Assembly (NCBI GenBank): GCA_034408745.1
Contig: JAWXCM010000174.1
Location: 1 to 31,867 of the forward strand
Reading direction: 5' to 3'
DNA from: JAWXCM01 sp034408745
GTDB lineage: Bacteria; Acidobacteriota; Terriglobia; Bryobacterales; Bryobacteraceae
DNA length: 31,867 bases
Shown piece after piece: positions 1-7,360 of this stretch. A program made the position numbers and the translations under genes. Every line of letters begins with the position of its first letter. Within the stretch, counting starts at the first letter, position 1. The notes under the pieces are model-generated. The model was not told where the DNA came from. It did no database searches and saw nothing but the letters and a program-made list of their open reading frames with translations.

Positions 1-240
1 GTTTCGTTCACCAGGCGCACTGCCCGGCGCAGTGACCAGCGCGTGGGAGCGAGAATCACCCAGTCGTCCATGAACCGGACGTAGAACAGGCCGGTGGCCT
101 CCATTCTTCGATCCAGCACGTCCAGGTACAGAGCCCCCATGACCGGCGACAGAGGACAGCCCAGGCTGATGCCACGCCTGACCGTGGAATACAGGCAGTT
201 GTGGTCGATGCTCCTGCGCAGATATTGGTGCACCAGATGG
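1..240 (-). pseudogene. reverse transcriptase fragment (group II intron/retron type)
   Basis: The minus strand reads HLVHQYLRR, then RGISLGCPLSPVMGALYLD, then FYVRFMDDWVILAPTRWSLRR. The GxxLGCPLSP block and the FMDD (Y/FxDD) catalytic motif are hallmarks of bacterial reverse transcriptases. The reading frame is open to the window edge, so the C-terminal part lies outside. On its upstream side the homology stops at about position 240, where the sequence changes abruptly into a copy of the DGC-family gene found at 1516-1926. The N-terminal half of the RT (fingers, first catalytic Asp) is therefore missing here, and no start codon or ribosome site belongs to it. It is a relic rather than a working enzyme. 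Assignment to a particular RT class is not possible from 80 residues. Confidence 0.75.
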
Positions 241-382
241 ATCGGTAATTCGAAGATGAATCGCCGCCTGGAATCCGTCAGCTTCCAGTACCTTGCGAGG
301 ACAGTCGCTTGTGCAGCCGTCGACGGAAACCAGCCGCTCCGCCTTCGACATATCCGCCATGATTTCTTCCACGCGGCCGCCT
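241..382. repeat. 142-bp duplicated segment, copy A (fragment of DGC-family gene)
   Basis: This stretch matches 1648-1789 with about six mismatches, in the same orientation. It corresponds to the middle of the DGC-family coding region (minus strand), including the VDGC-type motif, but it has no start or stop of its own. It joins the reverse transcriptase fragment at about 240 and another gene remnant at about 382, so it is bounded by recombination joints on both sides. Confidence 0.85.
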
Positions 383-516
383 GCTGGTGGAACTGGAAGA
401 CGGCAACAGAGTGACGGCGCCAGAGTACGGACTCGGAACAGGGGCGCTGATCGAAATCTATGCGCTGGCCGGGCTCACGCCGCCGCTGACCGAAGTGCCT
501 CGGGGAAAAATATAGA
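381..516 (+). pseudogene. C-terminal remnant of an unrecognised gene
   Basis: A frame open from about 363 and ending in TAG at 514-516 reads LLVELEDGNRVTAPEYG, then ALIEIYALAGLTPPLTEVPRGKI. The composition is protein-like and differs from the antisense and shadow frames. It has no start: its upstream end is the junction with the duplicated DGC fragment. I do not recognise the family. It is best read as the 3' end of a gene whose 5' part was lost when the debris at the left end of the window was assembled. Confidence 0.4.
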
Positions 517-558
517 GAGGGCGAGACGGAATGCGATAGGCTGAAGGCGGGTGGGACC

Positions 559-876
559 ATGGCCAAAGACTACATCGAGCGCCGAGAAGGACGCTTCTGT
601 CTGATCGGGAGCCGTGTGCCTCTGGCGCGCATCGTGTACGAGTTCCAGAATGGGGCCGCACCTGAATCGATCCGTTTGGACTACCCGACGCTGAGCATCG
701 AGCAAGTCTGCGGCGCGATCACCTTCTACCTGGGCAACAAGGAGGAGGTTGAAAAAGACATGGCGGAACTCCGGCGCATTGAAGACGAGGTCATCAAGGC
801 CCAGCCTCCTCTTCCTTCGGAACTCCGGCAGAATCTGGAACGCGCGCGCGAGCAGATGCTGTCTCGGAGAAGTTGA
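559..876 (+). CDS. DUF433 family protein, antitoxin-like
   Basis: The 105-residue product matches the DUF433 pattern: a Y-x-E-x-R-x-G opening, then SRVPLARIVYEFQNGAAPESI, then PTLSIEQVCGAITFYL. Family knowledge: DUF433 is a small winged-helix-like domain usually encoded directly upstream of a DUF5615 PIN-like protein, and the pair is regarded as a putative toxin-antitoxin module. Here the stop codon is followed four bases later by the ATG of a DUF5615-like frame, which fits that arrangement. The C-terminal 35 residues are charged and helical. The gene looks intact, whereas its partner is broken. The antitoxin role is inferred from the family. Confidence 0.75.
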   Translation: MAKDYIERREGRFCLIGSRVPLARIVYEFQNGAAPESIRLDYPTLSIEQVCGAITFYLGNKEEVEKDMAELRRIEDEVIKAQPPLPSELRQNLERAREQMLSRRS

Positions 877-879
877 TCG

Positions 880-1005
880 ATGATCCGCTTCAAGGCGGAC
901 GCCGATCTCAACGATGTGATCGTCGGGGGATGCCGTCGCCGCGAGCCGAGTATCGACTTTCTTCCGCCAACGATGCCAACCTGGAACCCGAAGTGCTGGC
1001 TTGTC
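880..1005 (+). pseudogene. DUF5615 PIN-like toxin, frameshifted and truncated
   Basis: The ATG at 880 gives MIRFKADADLNDVIV...RRREPSIDF, which fits the N-terminus of DUF5615 PIN-like proteins (the first acidic residues sit in KADADL). At about 960 the homology moves to another frame, reading SANDANLEPEVLA, the expected continuation. After that it stops: the central VLVTHD-type acidic motif and the C-terminus are absent and IS66-derived sequence follows. The partner of the DUF433 gene is therefore inactivated. The tail of the 71-residue frame ending at 1095 is unrelated sequence. Confidence 0.6.
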
Positions 1006-1073
1006 AAAGAACTCGTGCCGATTTGGGGCGCCTCGGAGGCCGAGGAGTGGAAGAACCGGTGGCGCGCGCTGCC

Positions 1074-1285
1074 ACTACCGTACTCCGTGAGTTGAGCCCA
1101 AACAGCAAAACCGTCATCGGTCCCAATAAAGAACTTTCAACCTGGCGTTTCTTTTGTTGCTGAATGTACGGATGGCCCGCGGAGGCGTTCAGTTGCCGGT
1201 GGTCGCGTACCAGCGCGTGCAAACCGTCGAAGCTGCGCCGCATGTCCGCAGGCGCCAGGGTACACATACACACGCACGCTGACCG
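1074..1285 (-). pseudogene. IS66 Orf2 (TnpB) transposition protein relic
   Basis: Read on the minus strand across frames, the sequence gives RVYVY, then PADMRRSFDGLHALVRDH, then RLKVLYWDR, then DGFAVWAQL. This order matches the IS66 Orf2 family (xVYxxxxPxDMRxSFDGLxALV ... RxKxLYWDRDGFxxWxKRL). At least two frameshifts separate the blocks and the C-terminus is lost. No terminal inverted repeats or companion TnpA/TnpC genes are visible nearby. It is a decayed insertion-sequence scar lying between the broken DUF5615 gene and DUF2277, and may be what interrupted the former. Confidence 0.65.
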
Positions 1286-1349
1286 ACTGAAAAGCTGGCT
1301 GCACGCAGGAGCGCCCGCCCCACAGTGGCACGCGAGATACTGGAGAAGT

Positions 1350-1595
1350 ATGTGCCGAAGCATCAAGACACTCCGCCGTCCCGCCCCAGCCGCGACGGAA
1401 CAGGAAATCCGAGCCGCGGCCCTGCAGTTTGTCCGAAAGGTCAGCGGTTACAACAAGCCGTCGAAGGCGAACCAGGACGCCTTTGACGCAGCAGTGGCGG
1501 AAATCGCCGAATCGGCTACACGCCTGCTTCGCCGTCTTCCGGAGCCCCCGGCTCCTCCGGTGAAGCCAGCAGACGCCGCCGAAGCTCATCCGTGA
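1350..1595 (+). CDS. DUF2277 family small protein
   Basis: The 81-residue product begins MCRSIKTLRRPAPAATEQEI and continues with AALQFVRKVSGYNKPSKANQ, the signature of DUF2277 proteins, which nearly all start MCRxIKTL. This start is chosen over an in-frame ATG at 1164 because family homology begins exactly here and GGAGAAG precedes it at good spacing; the upstream extension runs over the IS66 relic. Function is unknown. The 3' end overlaps the convergent DGC-family gene by about 80 bases, an unusually long antisense overlap for two conserved genes. Confidence 0.8.
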   Translation: MCRSIKTLRRPAPAATEQEIRAAALQFVRKVSGYNKPSKANQDAFDAAVAEIAESATRLLRRLPEPPAPPVKPADAAEAHP

Positions 1596-1926
1596 TCCGG
1601 CGGACCTTCGCTTCCGAGTAAGGCGTCTGCCCTTTGGGCATACCGAGATCGGTAATTCGAAGATGAATCGCCGCCTGGAATCCGGCAGCTTCCAGTACCT
1701 TGCGAGAACAGTCGTTTGTGCAGCCGTCGACGGAAACCAGGCGCTCCGCCTTCGACATATCCGCCATGATTTCTTCCACACGGCTGCCGACTCCGGCAAG
1801 GCAGTACATGCGTGCCACACCGCTGCGACTGAGTGCCCGTGAAGCTGCGTCGGCCAGGCCGCCAGTATCGGCCGCACCTGAGCAGGTAAAGATAATGGGT
1901 GTTTTGGGGGGCTCTTCCGGATCCAC
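1516..1926 (-). CDS. DGC-domain putative zinc-binding protein
   Basis: The 136-residue protein opens with IIFTCSGAADTGGLADAASR, then has MYCLAGVGSRVEEI and LVSVDGCTNDCSRKVLEAAG. The early Cys-Ser-Gly, the CLAG block and the DGCxxDC motif are those of the DGC (PF08859-like) putative zinc-binding family, with four to five cysteines likely to bind metal. The biochemical role is not established. The C-terminal 30 residues are charged and overlap DUF2277 on the other strand. The central part of this gene is duplicated at 241-382. It is the only intact copy in the window. Confidence 0.75.
   Translation of the reverse strand: MDPEEPPKTPIIFTCSGAADTGGLADAASRALSRSGVARMYCLAGVGSRVEEIMADMSKAERLVSVDGCTNDCSRKVLEAAGFQAAIHLRITDLGMPKGQTPYSEAKVRRITDELRRRLLASPEEPGAPEDGEAGV
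1648..1789. repeat. 142-bp duplicated segment, copy B (inside the intact DGC-family gene)
   Basis: This is the parental copy of the segment at 241-382, with about 96% identity by eye over 142 bases. The differences are scattered substitutions, not indels, so the duplication is old enough to have diverged slightly. It lies inside the open reading frame 1516-1926. Confidence 0.85.
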
Positions 1927-2038
1927 GGCCAGTTTACTCCTGCTGTTGCGGTCGGGCAGGAAGGGCGAGCCTGCGGGTAACGCCCCGCCGCGCCGGGCTG
2001 GGAAGTCCTATGATCTCACGAATGCGACACTGAGGTAA

Positions 2039-4042
2039 ATGCCAAATGTGATCCGGCGCGTCCTGTACGCGGCCGTCGTTTTCTGGAGCGCCCTGCTGCT
2101 TCTTCTGGTGCAGCCCGTCATTACGAAGTCGATTCTTCCGTGGTTCGGCGGGTCAGCCGGAGTCTGGACCACCTGCATGCTGTTTTTCCAGACGGTGCTG
2201 CTGCTGGGCTACTTGTATGCGCACCTGATCACGCGCCTTTTGTCGGTCAGAATGCAGGCGATTGTCCATGTGACGCTGATGGTGGCGGCACTCGCCTTTC
2301 TGCCGCTGCGAGCCTCAGACCGATGGAAGCCCACCGAATCGGGCGACCCGGTCTGGTACATCCTCGGACTGCTCTTCGTCACAGCCGGGCTGCCCTACTT
2401 CCTGCTCTCGACCACCAGCCCACTCCTGCAGTCTTGGTACTCACGCACGCTTCGCACCGACCTCCCATGGCGGTTGTTCGCCATCTCCAACCTCGGCTCG
2501 CTGGTGTCCCTGCTGGCCTACCCGGTGGTGGTGGAGCCGAGATTCGCGCTGCATGAGCAGCTGGATTACTGGTCAGCCGGGTTCGTTGTGTTTGTCGTGA
2601 TCTGCGCGGCGGCGGCTTTCGTCACCAGCCGCGAGGCCGTTCCGGTAGCGCCCATTGAGGGTGCTCCCGTTTCCCGGCTGCTGGTCTGGGCCGGACTGGC
2701 GTCCATCCCGTCGGTACTGTGGCTGGGAGTCGCCAGCCAGCTCAGCCAGGACGTGGCCGCGATTCCGTTTCTGTGGATCCTGCCGTTGTCCCTCTACCTG
2801 CTCAGTTTTGTGCTTACCTTCGACAGCGACAAATGGTACCGGCCGTGGGTCTACCGCTTCCTCATGCCGCTGGGCTGGGGCGCTCTCCTCTATGTCGGTG
2901 CGCAGCAGGGCACGCTGAAAATCGAGTACACCATTGGGCTCTACGCTGTTGGGCTGTTCCTGATCTGCATGTTCTGCCACGGCGAAGTGGCGCGCCTGCG
3001 GCCCGATTCTCGGCAGCTTACGCTCTACTACCTGACCATCTCGGCAGGCGGCGCGGCGGGCGGCCTGTTTGTCGGCCTGGCTGCTCCCAGGCTCTTCAAC
3101 CAGTATCTGGAAGTGCCGCTCGGCATGCTGGCGAGCATTGTGGCGGCCATCTGGCTGCTCTACAACATTCCACGGAAATTCGCCGGATTCGCCAGCCTGG
3201 TAGTGGTGGCGGGCATTGTCACCGGCCTTATGATGAACAACGGCGAGACAGGCCGTACCGTCAAATTACGCAATTTCTACGGCACCGTGTCATTAACGGA
3301 AGACACCGAAAATGGCGACAAATACCGTCAAATATACAACGGAGCCATCAAGCACGGACTGCAGTTTCTGTCCCCGGCCAAATCGCGTACGCCGACCACG
3401 TATTACGGAGTGGCATCGGGCGCGGCGCTGGCGCTGAAGGAGCTGCAGCCCAAGGGCCCACTGCGCGTCGGCGTAATCGGACTGGGCGCAGGCACAATGG
3501 CGGCCTATGCGCGGCCGGGCGACTACTACCGCTTCTATGACATCAATCCGCTGGTAATCGACCTGGCCCTGAAGGAATTCACCTTCCTCAGCGGAGCACC
3601 GCAGAAGGTGGACGTGGTTCAGGGGGACGCGCGGTTGTCTCTGGAACGCGAACCCGACCAGAAGTTCGACCTGCTCTGCCTCGACGCCTTCAGCGGCGAC
3701 TCGATCCCGGTCCATCTGCTCACGCGCGAGGCGTTTGTACAGTACTTCCGCCATTTGGCGCCGGGCGGAGCACTCGCCGTACACGTCACCAACAAGCACC
3801 TGGATCTGGCTCCGATCGTCAAGCTGCTGGCCACCGATCAGCACGCACAGTCGCGGCTGATCATCAACACCGATGAAGATGAACGGCAGATCTACGGCGC
3901 GGACTGGGTGGTGGTGACGCGCGACGACAAGCTCGACAGCCGGCTGGCGTATCTGTCAAGCCCGATACACGGCAGCGAAAAACTGCGGCTGTGGACCGAC
4001 GACTACAGCAACCTGTTCTCGATTTTGAAATCGGATCGCTAA
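2039..4042 (+). CDS. membrane-anchored spermidine synthase-like fusion protein
   Basis: The 667-residue protein has an N-terminal half (about residues 1-400) of repeated hydrophobic helices, starting with AAVVFWSALLLLLVQPVITK and WFGGSAGVWTTCMLFFQ, typical of the membrane part of fused spermidine-synthase-like proteins. The C-terminal half is a Rossmann methyltransferase-like fold: VGVIGLGAGTMAAYARPGD (AdoMet-binding glycine loop), FYDINPLVIDLA, VVQGDARLSLE, and DLLCLDAFSGDSIPVHLLT. These match the spermidine synthase core. Whether it makes polyamines is uncertain, as many such fusions have no proven substrate. It stands alone in its operon; the 3' end overlaps convergent cdsA by four bases. 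Confidence 0.85.
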   Translation: MPNVIRRVLYAAVVFWSALLLLLVQPVITKSILPWFGGSAGVWTTCMLFFQTVLLLGYLYAHLITRLLSVRMQAIVHVTLMVAALAFLPLRASDRWKPTESGDPVWYILGLLFVTAGLPYFLLSTTSPLLQSWYSRTLRTDLPWRLFAISNLGSLVSLLAYPVVVEPRFALHEQLDYWSAGFVVFVVICAAAAFVTSREAVPVAPIEGAPVSRLLVWAGLASIPSVLWLGVASQLSQDVAAIPFLWILPLSLYLLSFVLTFDSDKWYRPWVYRFLMPLGWGALLYVGAQQGTLKIEYTIGLYAVGLFLICMFCHGEVARLRPDSRQLTLYYLTISAGGAAGGLFVGLAAPRLFNQYLEVPLGMLASIVAAIWLLYNIPRKFAGFASLVVVAGIVTGLMMNNGETGRTVKLRNFYGTVSLTEDTENGDKYRQIYNGAIKHGLQFLSPAKSRTPTTYYGVASGAALALKELQPKGPLRVGVIGLGAGTMAAYARPGDYYRFYDINPLVIDLALKEFTFLSGAPQKVDVVQGDARLSLEREPDQKFDLLCLDAFSGDSIPVHLLTREAFVQYFRHLAPGGALAVHVTNKHLDLAPIVKLLATDQHAQSRLIINTDEDERQIYGADWVVVTRDDKLDSRLAYLSSPIHGSEKLRLWTDDYSNLFSILKSDR

Positions 4043-4794
4043 CGGATCCAGTACAGGAAGTAATACACCAGGGGCAGTGTGAACAGGGAGCTGTCCAGTC
4101 GGTCGAGAAAACCGCCATGTCCCGGCAGCAGCGTTCCGCTGTCCTTCACGCCAGCCCCGCGCTTGAGCATCGATTCCACCAGGTCGCCGAGCTGGCCCGC
4201 TATGTTCGCAAGCATCGTCAGGGCGATCATCAGTGGCAGGCTCAGCCCCAGGTGGAACTGCTGCCCGATAAACACGCCGTAGGCTGTGCAGACCAGCACC
4301 GAGGCAATCGCACCTTCCCATGACTTGCCTGGGCTGACCCGTGATGCCAGCTTGTGCCGTCCGAACTGCCGCCCCGTGTAATACGCCGCGACATCGCCCG
4401 CCCAGTTAACCGACAGCGCGTAGAACAGCCAGCCGGGACTCATTTCCCGCAGGTCGATGGCACAGCGCCACGCCAGGAAAATATAGATCACGCCGAGCAC
4501 GGTAGCGCCAGCGAACCCGACCGCTTTGCTCAGGTCGCGGGAGTTCAGGGCGAAAACCAGCAGCACGGCCGCAATGAGTGGCAGCGCGTCGAGGCGGTAC
4601 ATGGCAATCAGCCCCGCCACAAGGCCGAGGTACAGCGGGCCCTCAACGCCGCTGGTTCGGACTATGTTCGCGTACTCGAGATAGCACAGGCATGCCATCA
4701 AAGCGGCGAGCGCGACGAACACTGCGGTGGGTGCCTGAAAAATGGTCCAGAGAGCGAAGACCGCCAGGAGAACGGAAGTAATAATCCGCTTCAT
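4039..4794 (-). CDS. cdsA: phosphatidate cytidylyltransferase (CDP-diacylglycerol synthase)
   Basis: The enzyme makes CDP-diacylglycerol from phosphatidate and CTP, the branch point of phospholipid synthesis in the inner membrane. The 251-residue protein is strongly hydrophobic with several membrane segments (MKRIITSVLLAVFALWTIF, then VFVALAALMACLCYLEY and others). It contains SPGKSWEGAIAS and, near the C-terminus, the family signature in the form K-D-S-G-T-L-L-PGHGGFLDRLDS. Its ATG overlaps the uppS stop by four bases (ATGA), indicating translational coupling. The uppS-cdsA order is common in bacteria and supports both calls. Confidence 0.93.
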   Translation of the reverse strand: MKRIITSVLLAVFALWTIFQAPTAVFVALAALMACLCYLEYANIVRTSGVEGPLYLGLVAGLIAMYRLDALPLIAAVLLVFALNSRDLSKAVGFAGATVLGVIYIFLAWRCAIDLREMSPGWLFYALSVNWAGDVAAYYTGRQFGRHKLASRVSPGKSWEGAIASVLVCTAYGVFIGQQFHLGLSLPLMIALTMLANIAGQLGDLVESMLKRGAGVKDSGTLLPGHGGFLDRLDSSLFTLPLVYYFLYWIR

Positions 4795-5612
4795 CGCGCC
4801 GGAACGAGGGGTGCCTCGGCAAGGGCAGGCTCAGCCTCACCGTGATCGCTCCGAACGGCGCCGAAACGGCGGTCGCGCTTCTGGTATTCGAGGATCGCCC
4901 GCAACAGATCTGTGCGCGAAAAATCGGGCCACAGCGTGTCGGTGACGTAGAGCTCAGCATAGGCGATCTGCCAGAGCAGGAAATTGCTGACCCGCATCTC
5001 GCCGGAGGTCCGGATTAACAGATCCGGGTCAGGGCAGTGGCTGGTATACAGGCCGCGGGCGATGGCGTCCTCATCGACAAGGACATCTTCTCCGAGCCGG
5101 GCGCGTTCCACCAGCGCACGCACCGCATCGACGATCTCACTCCGGCCGCCGTAGTTGATGGCCAGATTGACGTACAGACCGGTGTTGCGGGACGTCGCTT
5201 CCGCGGCAGCCTGGAGTTCGTCGCGAACCTGCTCCGGAAGCCCGTCCAGCCGTCCAATGGCGAAGAGCCGGATGTTGTTGTTCAGAAGCTTGGGAATCTC
5301 ACGCCGCAAATAAAAGCGGAGCAGACGCCAGAGCGTTTCCACTTCATGGCGGGGACGTTTCCAGTTCTCTACGGAGAAGGCGTACAGCGTGAGAGCCCGA
5401 AGGCCCAGCCGGGCACAGGTCTCCACCGTAACTCGAACCGGGTCGATGCCCGCCTGATGGCCCGCTGCCCGGGGCAAATTACGGCGTTTGGCCCAGCGAC
5501 CGTTGCCGTCCATGATGATCGCGATGTGTTGCGGCAGCCGGGCCGGGTCGAGATCCTGGGCGAGCAACCAGTCTGATTCGCCGGGCTTGAGCGCTTCCAA
5601 AAGGTCGTGCAT
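4791..5612 (-). CDS. uppS: isoprenyl transferase (undecaprenyl diphosphate synthase)
   Basis: A cis-prenyltransferase that makes the undecaprenyl carrier for peptidoglycan and O-antigen. Motifs in order: HIAIIMDGNGRWAKRR (catalytic Asp and substrate loop), AGHQAG, TLYAFSVENWKRP, VNLAINYGGRSEIVDA, PDPDLLIRTSGEMRVSNFLLWQ, and ELYVTDTLWPDFS. All are as in UppS. I take the ATG at 5612, which is preceded by AAGGA at six bases, rather than the TTG six bases further upstream, which overlaps that site. The length of about 273 residues is slightly long because of N- and C-terminal extensions. It is followed by cdsA with a four-base overlap. Confidence 0.94.
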   Translation of the reverse strand: MHDLLEALKPGESDWLLAQDLDPARLPQHIAIIMDGNGRWAKRRNLPRAAGHQAGIDPVRVTVETCARLGLRALTLYAFSVENWKRPRHEVETLWRLLRFYLRREIPKLLNNNIRLFAIGRLDGLPEQVRDELQAAAEATSRNTGLYVNLAINYGGRSEIVDAVRALVERARLGEDVLVDEDAIARGLYTSHCPDPDLLIRTSGEMRVSNFLLWQIAYAELYVTDTLWPDFSRTDLLRAILEYQKRDRRFGAVRSDHGEAEPALAEAPLVPAR

Positions 5613-5675
5613 GCGCAATCCTTCATGTTACAACGGGCTTTGCGGTTGAGAGTGGTTGGGTCGAATCCGGCCCGC

Positions 5676-6464
5676 TCAGTAGCCAGGTCGAAGCAGAGCC
5701 ACCAGTACCGCGGCAATCCCCAGAAAGCTGCCAAACGGAAGTTCATACGTGCGTGCATCCCGCTTCGTAAATGCGATGTAGCTGAGCCCGACAACGCTGC
5801 CCAGCAGTGACCCAAACATAATGGTGAGCACAGCCGGACTGAGTCCGAGAAAGGCGCCGATACACGCAACCATCTTCACATCGCCAAACCCAAGCCCCTC
5901 GCGGCCCCGAATGCGCGCATACAGCGCTCCAATGGACCAGAGAAGTCCCGCCAGCAGAACCGCCGACAGCGCGGACTCCAGTACCGCGAACAGACGTGGT
6001 GGCAGAGTGTCCGGGAAAAATAGCTGAAAAAATGCAGCCGGCGGAGCCCACGCCGCCAGCGCGATTCCAGCCAGAGCCCCTCCCAGCGTGAATTCATCCG
6101 GCAGGATCCGCTCTTCAAAATCGGTAAATATCAGGTCGATCATGATGGCCGAAAAAAGGCAGATCTTCGCGCCCGCAACCGTCGGCCCGAAAAGATAAAT
6201 TCCGGCGAAAAAGAGCAGACCCGTGAGCAACTCCACCGCCGGATATCGAGCGCTGATGGACGCCTGGCAATGCCGGCAACGGCGGCCCAGCAACAGCCAG
6301 GAGATCAGCGGAAGGTTGTCGTACCAGGAAATCATGCGCTCGCAGGAGGGGCAGTGGGACCGGGGGCGAACCACGCTGAGGTCGCGAGGCAGCCGGTAAA
6401 TACATACGTTGAGAAAACTGCCGATGAGGAGTCCAGACAGCCCCGCAAGAATGGCTTCCGTCAC
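5676..6464 (-). CDS. pilD: prepilin peptidase / N-methyltransferase (A24 family)
   Basis: A membrane aspartic protease that cleaves type IV pilin or pseudopilin leaders. Residues 1-30 give the opening membrane helix with GSFLNVCIYRLPRD. A zinc-type CPSC...CRHC pair follows (SHCPSCERMISWYDN and RRCRHCQASISARYP), as in the methyltransferase domain. The catalytic aspartates are in DLIFTDFEERILPDEF and the GxGDVK block (GFGDVKMVACIGAFLGL). Both active-site regions are intact. Start overlaps the stop of the upstream glycosyltransferase (ATGA). No pilin or secretion gene lies within the window, so its substrates are encoded elsewhere. Confidence 0.92.
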   Translation of the reverse strand: MTEAILAGLSGLLIGSFLNVCIYRLPRDLSVVRPRSHCPSCERMISWYDNLPLISWLLLGRRCRHCQASISARYPAVELLTGLLFFAGIYLFGPTVAGAKICLFSAIMIDLIFTDFEERILPDEFTLGGALAGIALAAWAPPAAFFQLFFPDTLPPRLFAVLESALSAVLLAGLLWSIGALYARIRGREGLGFGDVKMVACIGAFLGLSPAVLTIMFGSLLGSVVGLSYIAFTKRDARTYELPFGSFLGIAAVLVALLRPGY

Positions 6465-7336
6465 TCAAGAACCTGCCGGTATGCCTCACGGGTTTGTTCA
6501 ATCATGTGGGCAAGACTGAATCTCTCCTCCACGCGTCGACGCGCGTTGGCGGCCAGTTGCTCCCGGTCGGCCAGTGCCCGCATGATGGCCTCGGCGATGG
6601 CCTCTGGCCGGTTGTCGGTCAGCACGCCACTGATCCCGTCTTCCACGATCTCCGGCAGTCCTCCGACGCGACTGGCGACCACAGGAACACCGTGCGCCAT
6701 GGCCAGCAATGCGGCCGAACCCAGGCCCTCTGAGCGAGTAATGTAGACCAGCAGACCGGCGTCGGGAAGGTCGCGAGCGAGGTCACTGGAGAACTCGATC
6801 CGATACCCCGCCAGCGCCGCGGCCTCGCGAACCAGGTCAGCGCCCTTCATCGGATCGTCTGAGGCGGGCGCCAGAATCCGGGTACCAGCCGACACACCGT
6901 CGGGAATGCGCACTCCGTCGTAAACCACAGAGATTCGCTCGGCGGGAATCTCGGCTTCCATCAGCGTGCGACGCACGAAATCGGAGACAGCAAGGAACCG
7001 TCGCGGGCGGCCGTACTTCCATCGGGACAAGATCGATGCCCGTACCGGAAACGCCACACGTCGCGACACCACCAGGGGAGCCGAGGCAAACGCAGCCGCC
7101 CAGGTATGCGACCGCGCGCAGTGAGCGTGGATCAGCCCGGCGCCGCGGGTGGCCGATGCGATGGATGTGAGTGACATAGGCTCCACCGCGATTCCCCGCT
7201 CCCGGGCCGCCAGCATCAGCGGGCCCTCAGAAGGAGTCATCAGCGTGTGCCCGGAACCCAGGCCTTCCAGCAAAGACAGGACCTGCCACTGCCCTCCGCG
7301 CATTTCCTTTCCCGCGTCGAGGTGCAATACATCCAT
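6461..7336 (-). CDS. glycosyltransferase, GT-B fold (family 4-like)
   Basis: The 291-residue protein starts MDVLHLDAGKEMRGGQWQVL, the usual N-terminal nucleotide-sugar glycosyltransferase opening. It has LIHAHCARSHTWAAAFAS, ISVVYDGVRIPDG, and the donor-binding block RSEGLGSAALLAMAHGVPVV followed by SRVGGLPEIVEDGISG. In this block the first Glu of the EX7E motif is present but the second position is Leu instead of Glu, so the motif is incomplete. It is shorter than typical GT4 enzymes (350-400). It sits 24 bases after a GT2-like gene, suggesting both build the same lipopolysaccharide or exopolysaccharide core. The acceptor cannot be told. Confidence 0.82.
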   Translation of the reverse strand: MDVLHLDAGKEMRGGQWQVLSLLEGLGSGHTLMTPSEGPLMLAARERGIAVEPMSLTSIASATRGAGLIHAHCARSHTWAAAFASAPLVVSRRVAFPVRASILSRWKYGRPRRFLAVSDFVRRTLMEAEIPAERISVVYDGVRIPDGVSAGTRILAPASDDPMKGADLVREAAALAGYRIEFSSDLARDLPDAGLLVYITRSEGLGSAALLAMAHGVPVVASRVGGLPEIVEDGISGVLTDNRPEAIAEAIMRALADREQLAANARRRVEERFSLAHMIEQTREAYRQVLE

Positions 7337-7360
7337 TCCGATCCTGCCTCCCCGTCCGTG

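Noticed and set aside
2719..3540. 273-codon frame inside the spermidine-synthase-like gene
   Set aside because: A shadow frame of the real coding sequence, with no ribosome site or recognisable motif.
5630..5675. tRNA-like GGGTCGAATCC near 5660
   Set aside because: The T-loop is one base short and no cloverleaf or anticodon arm can be folded around it.
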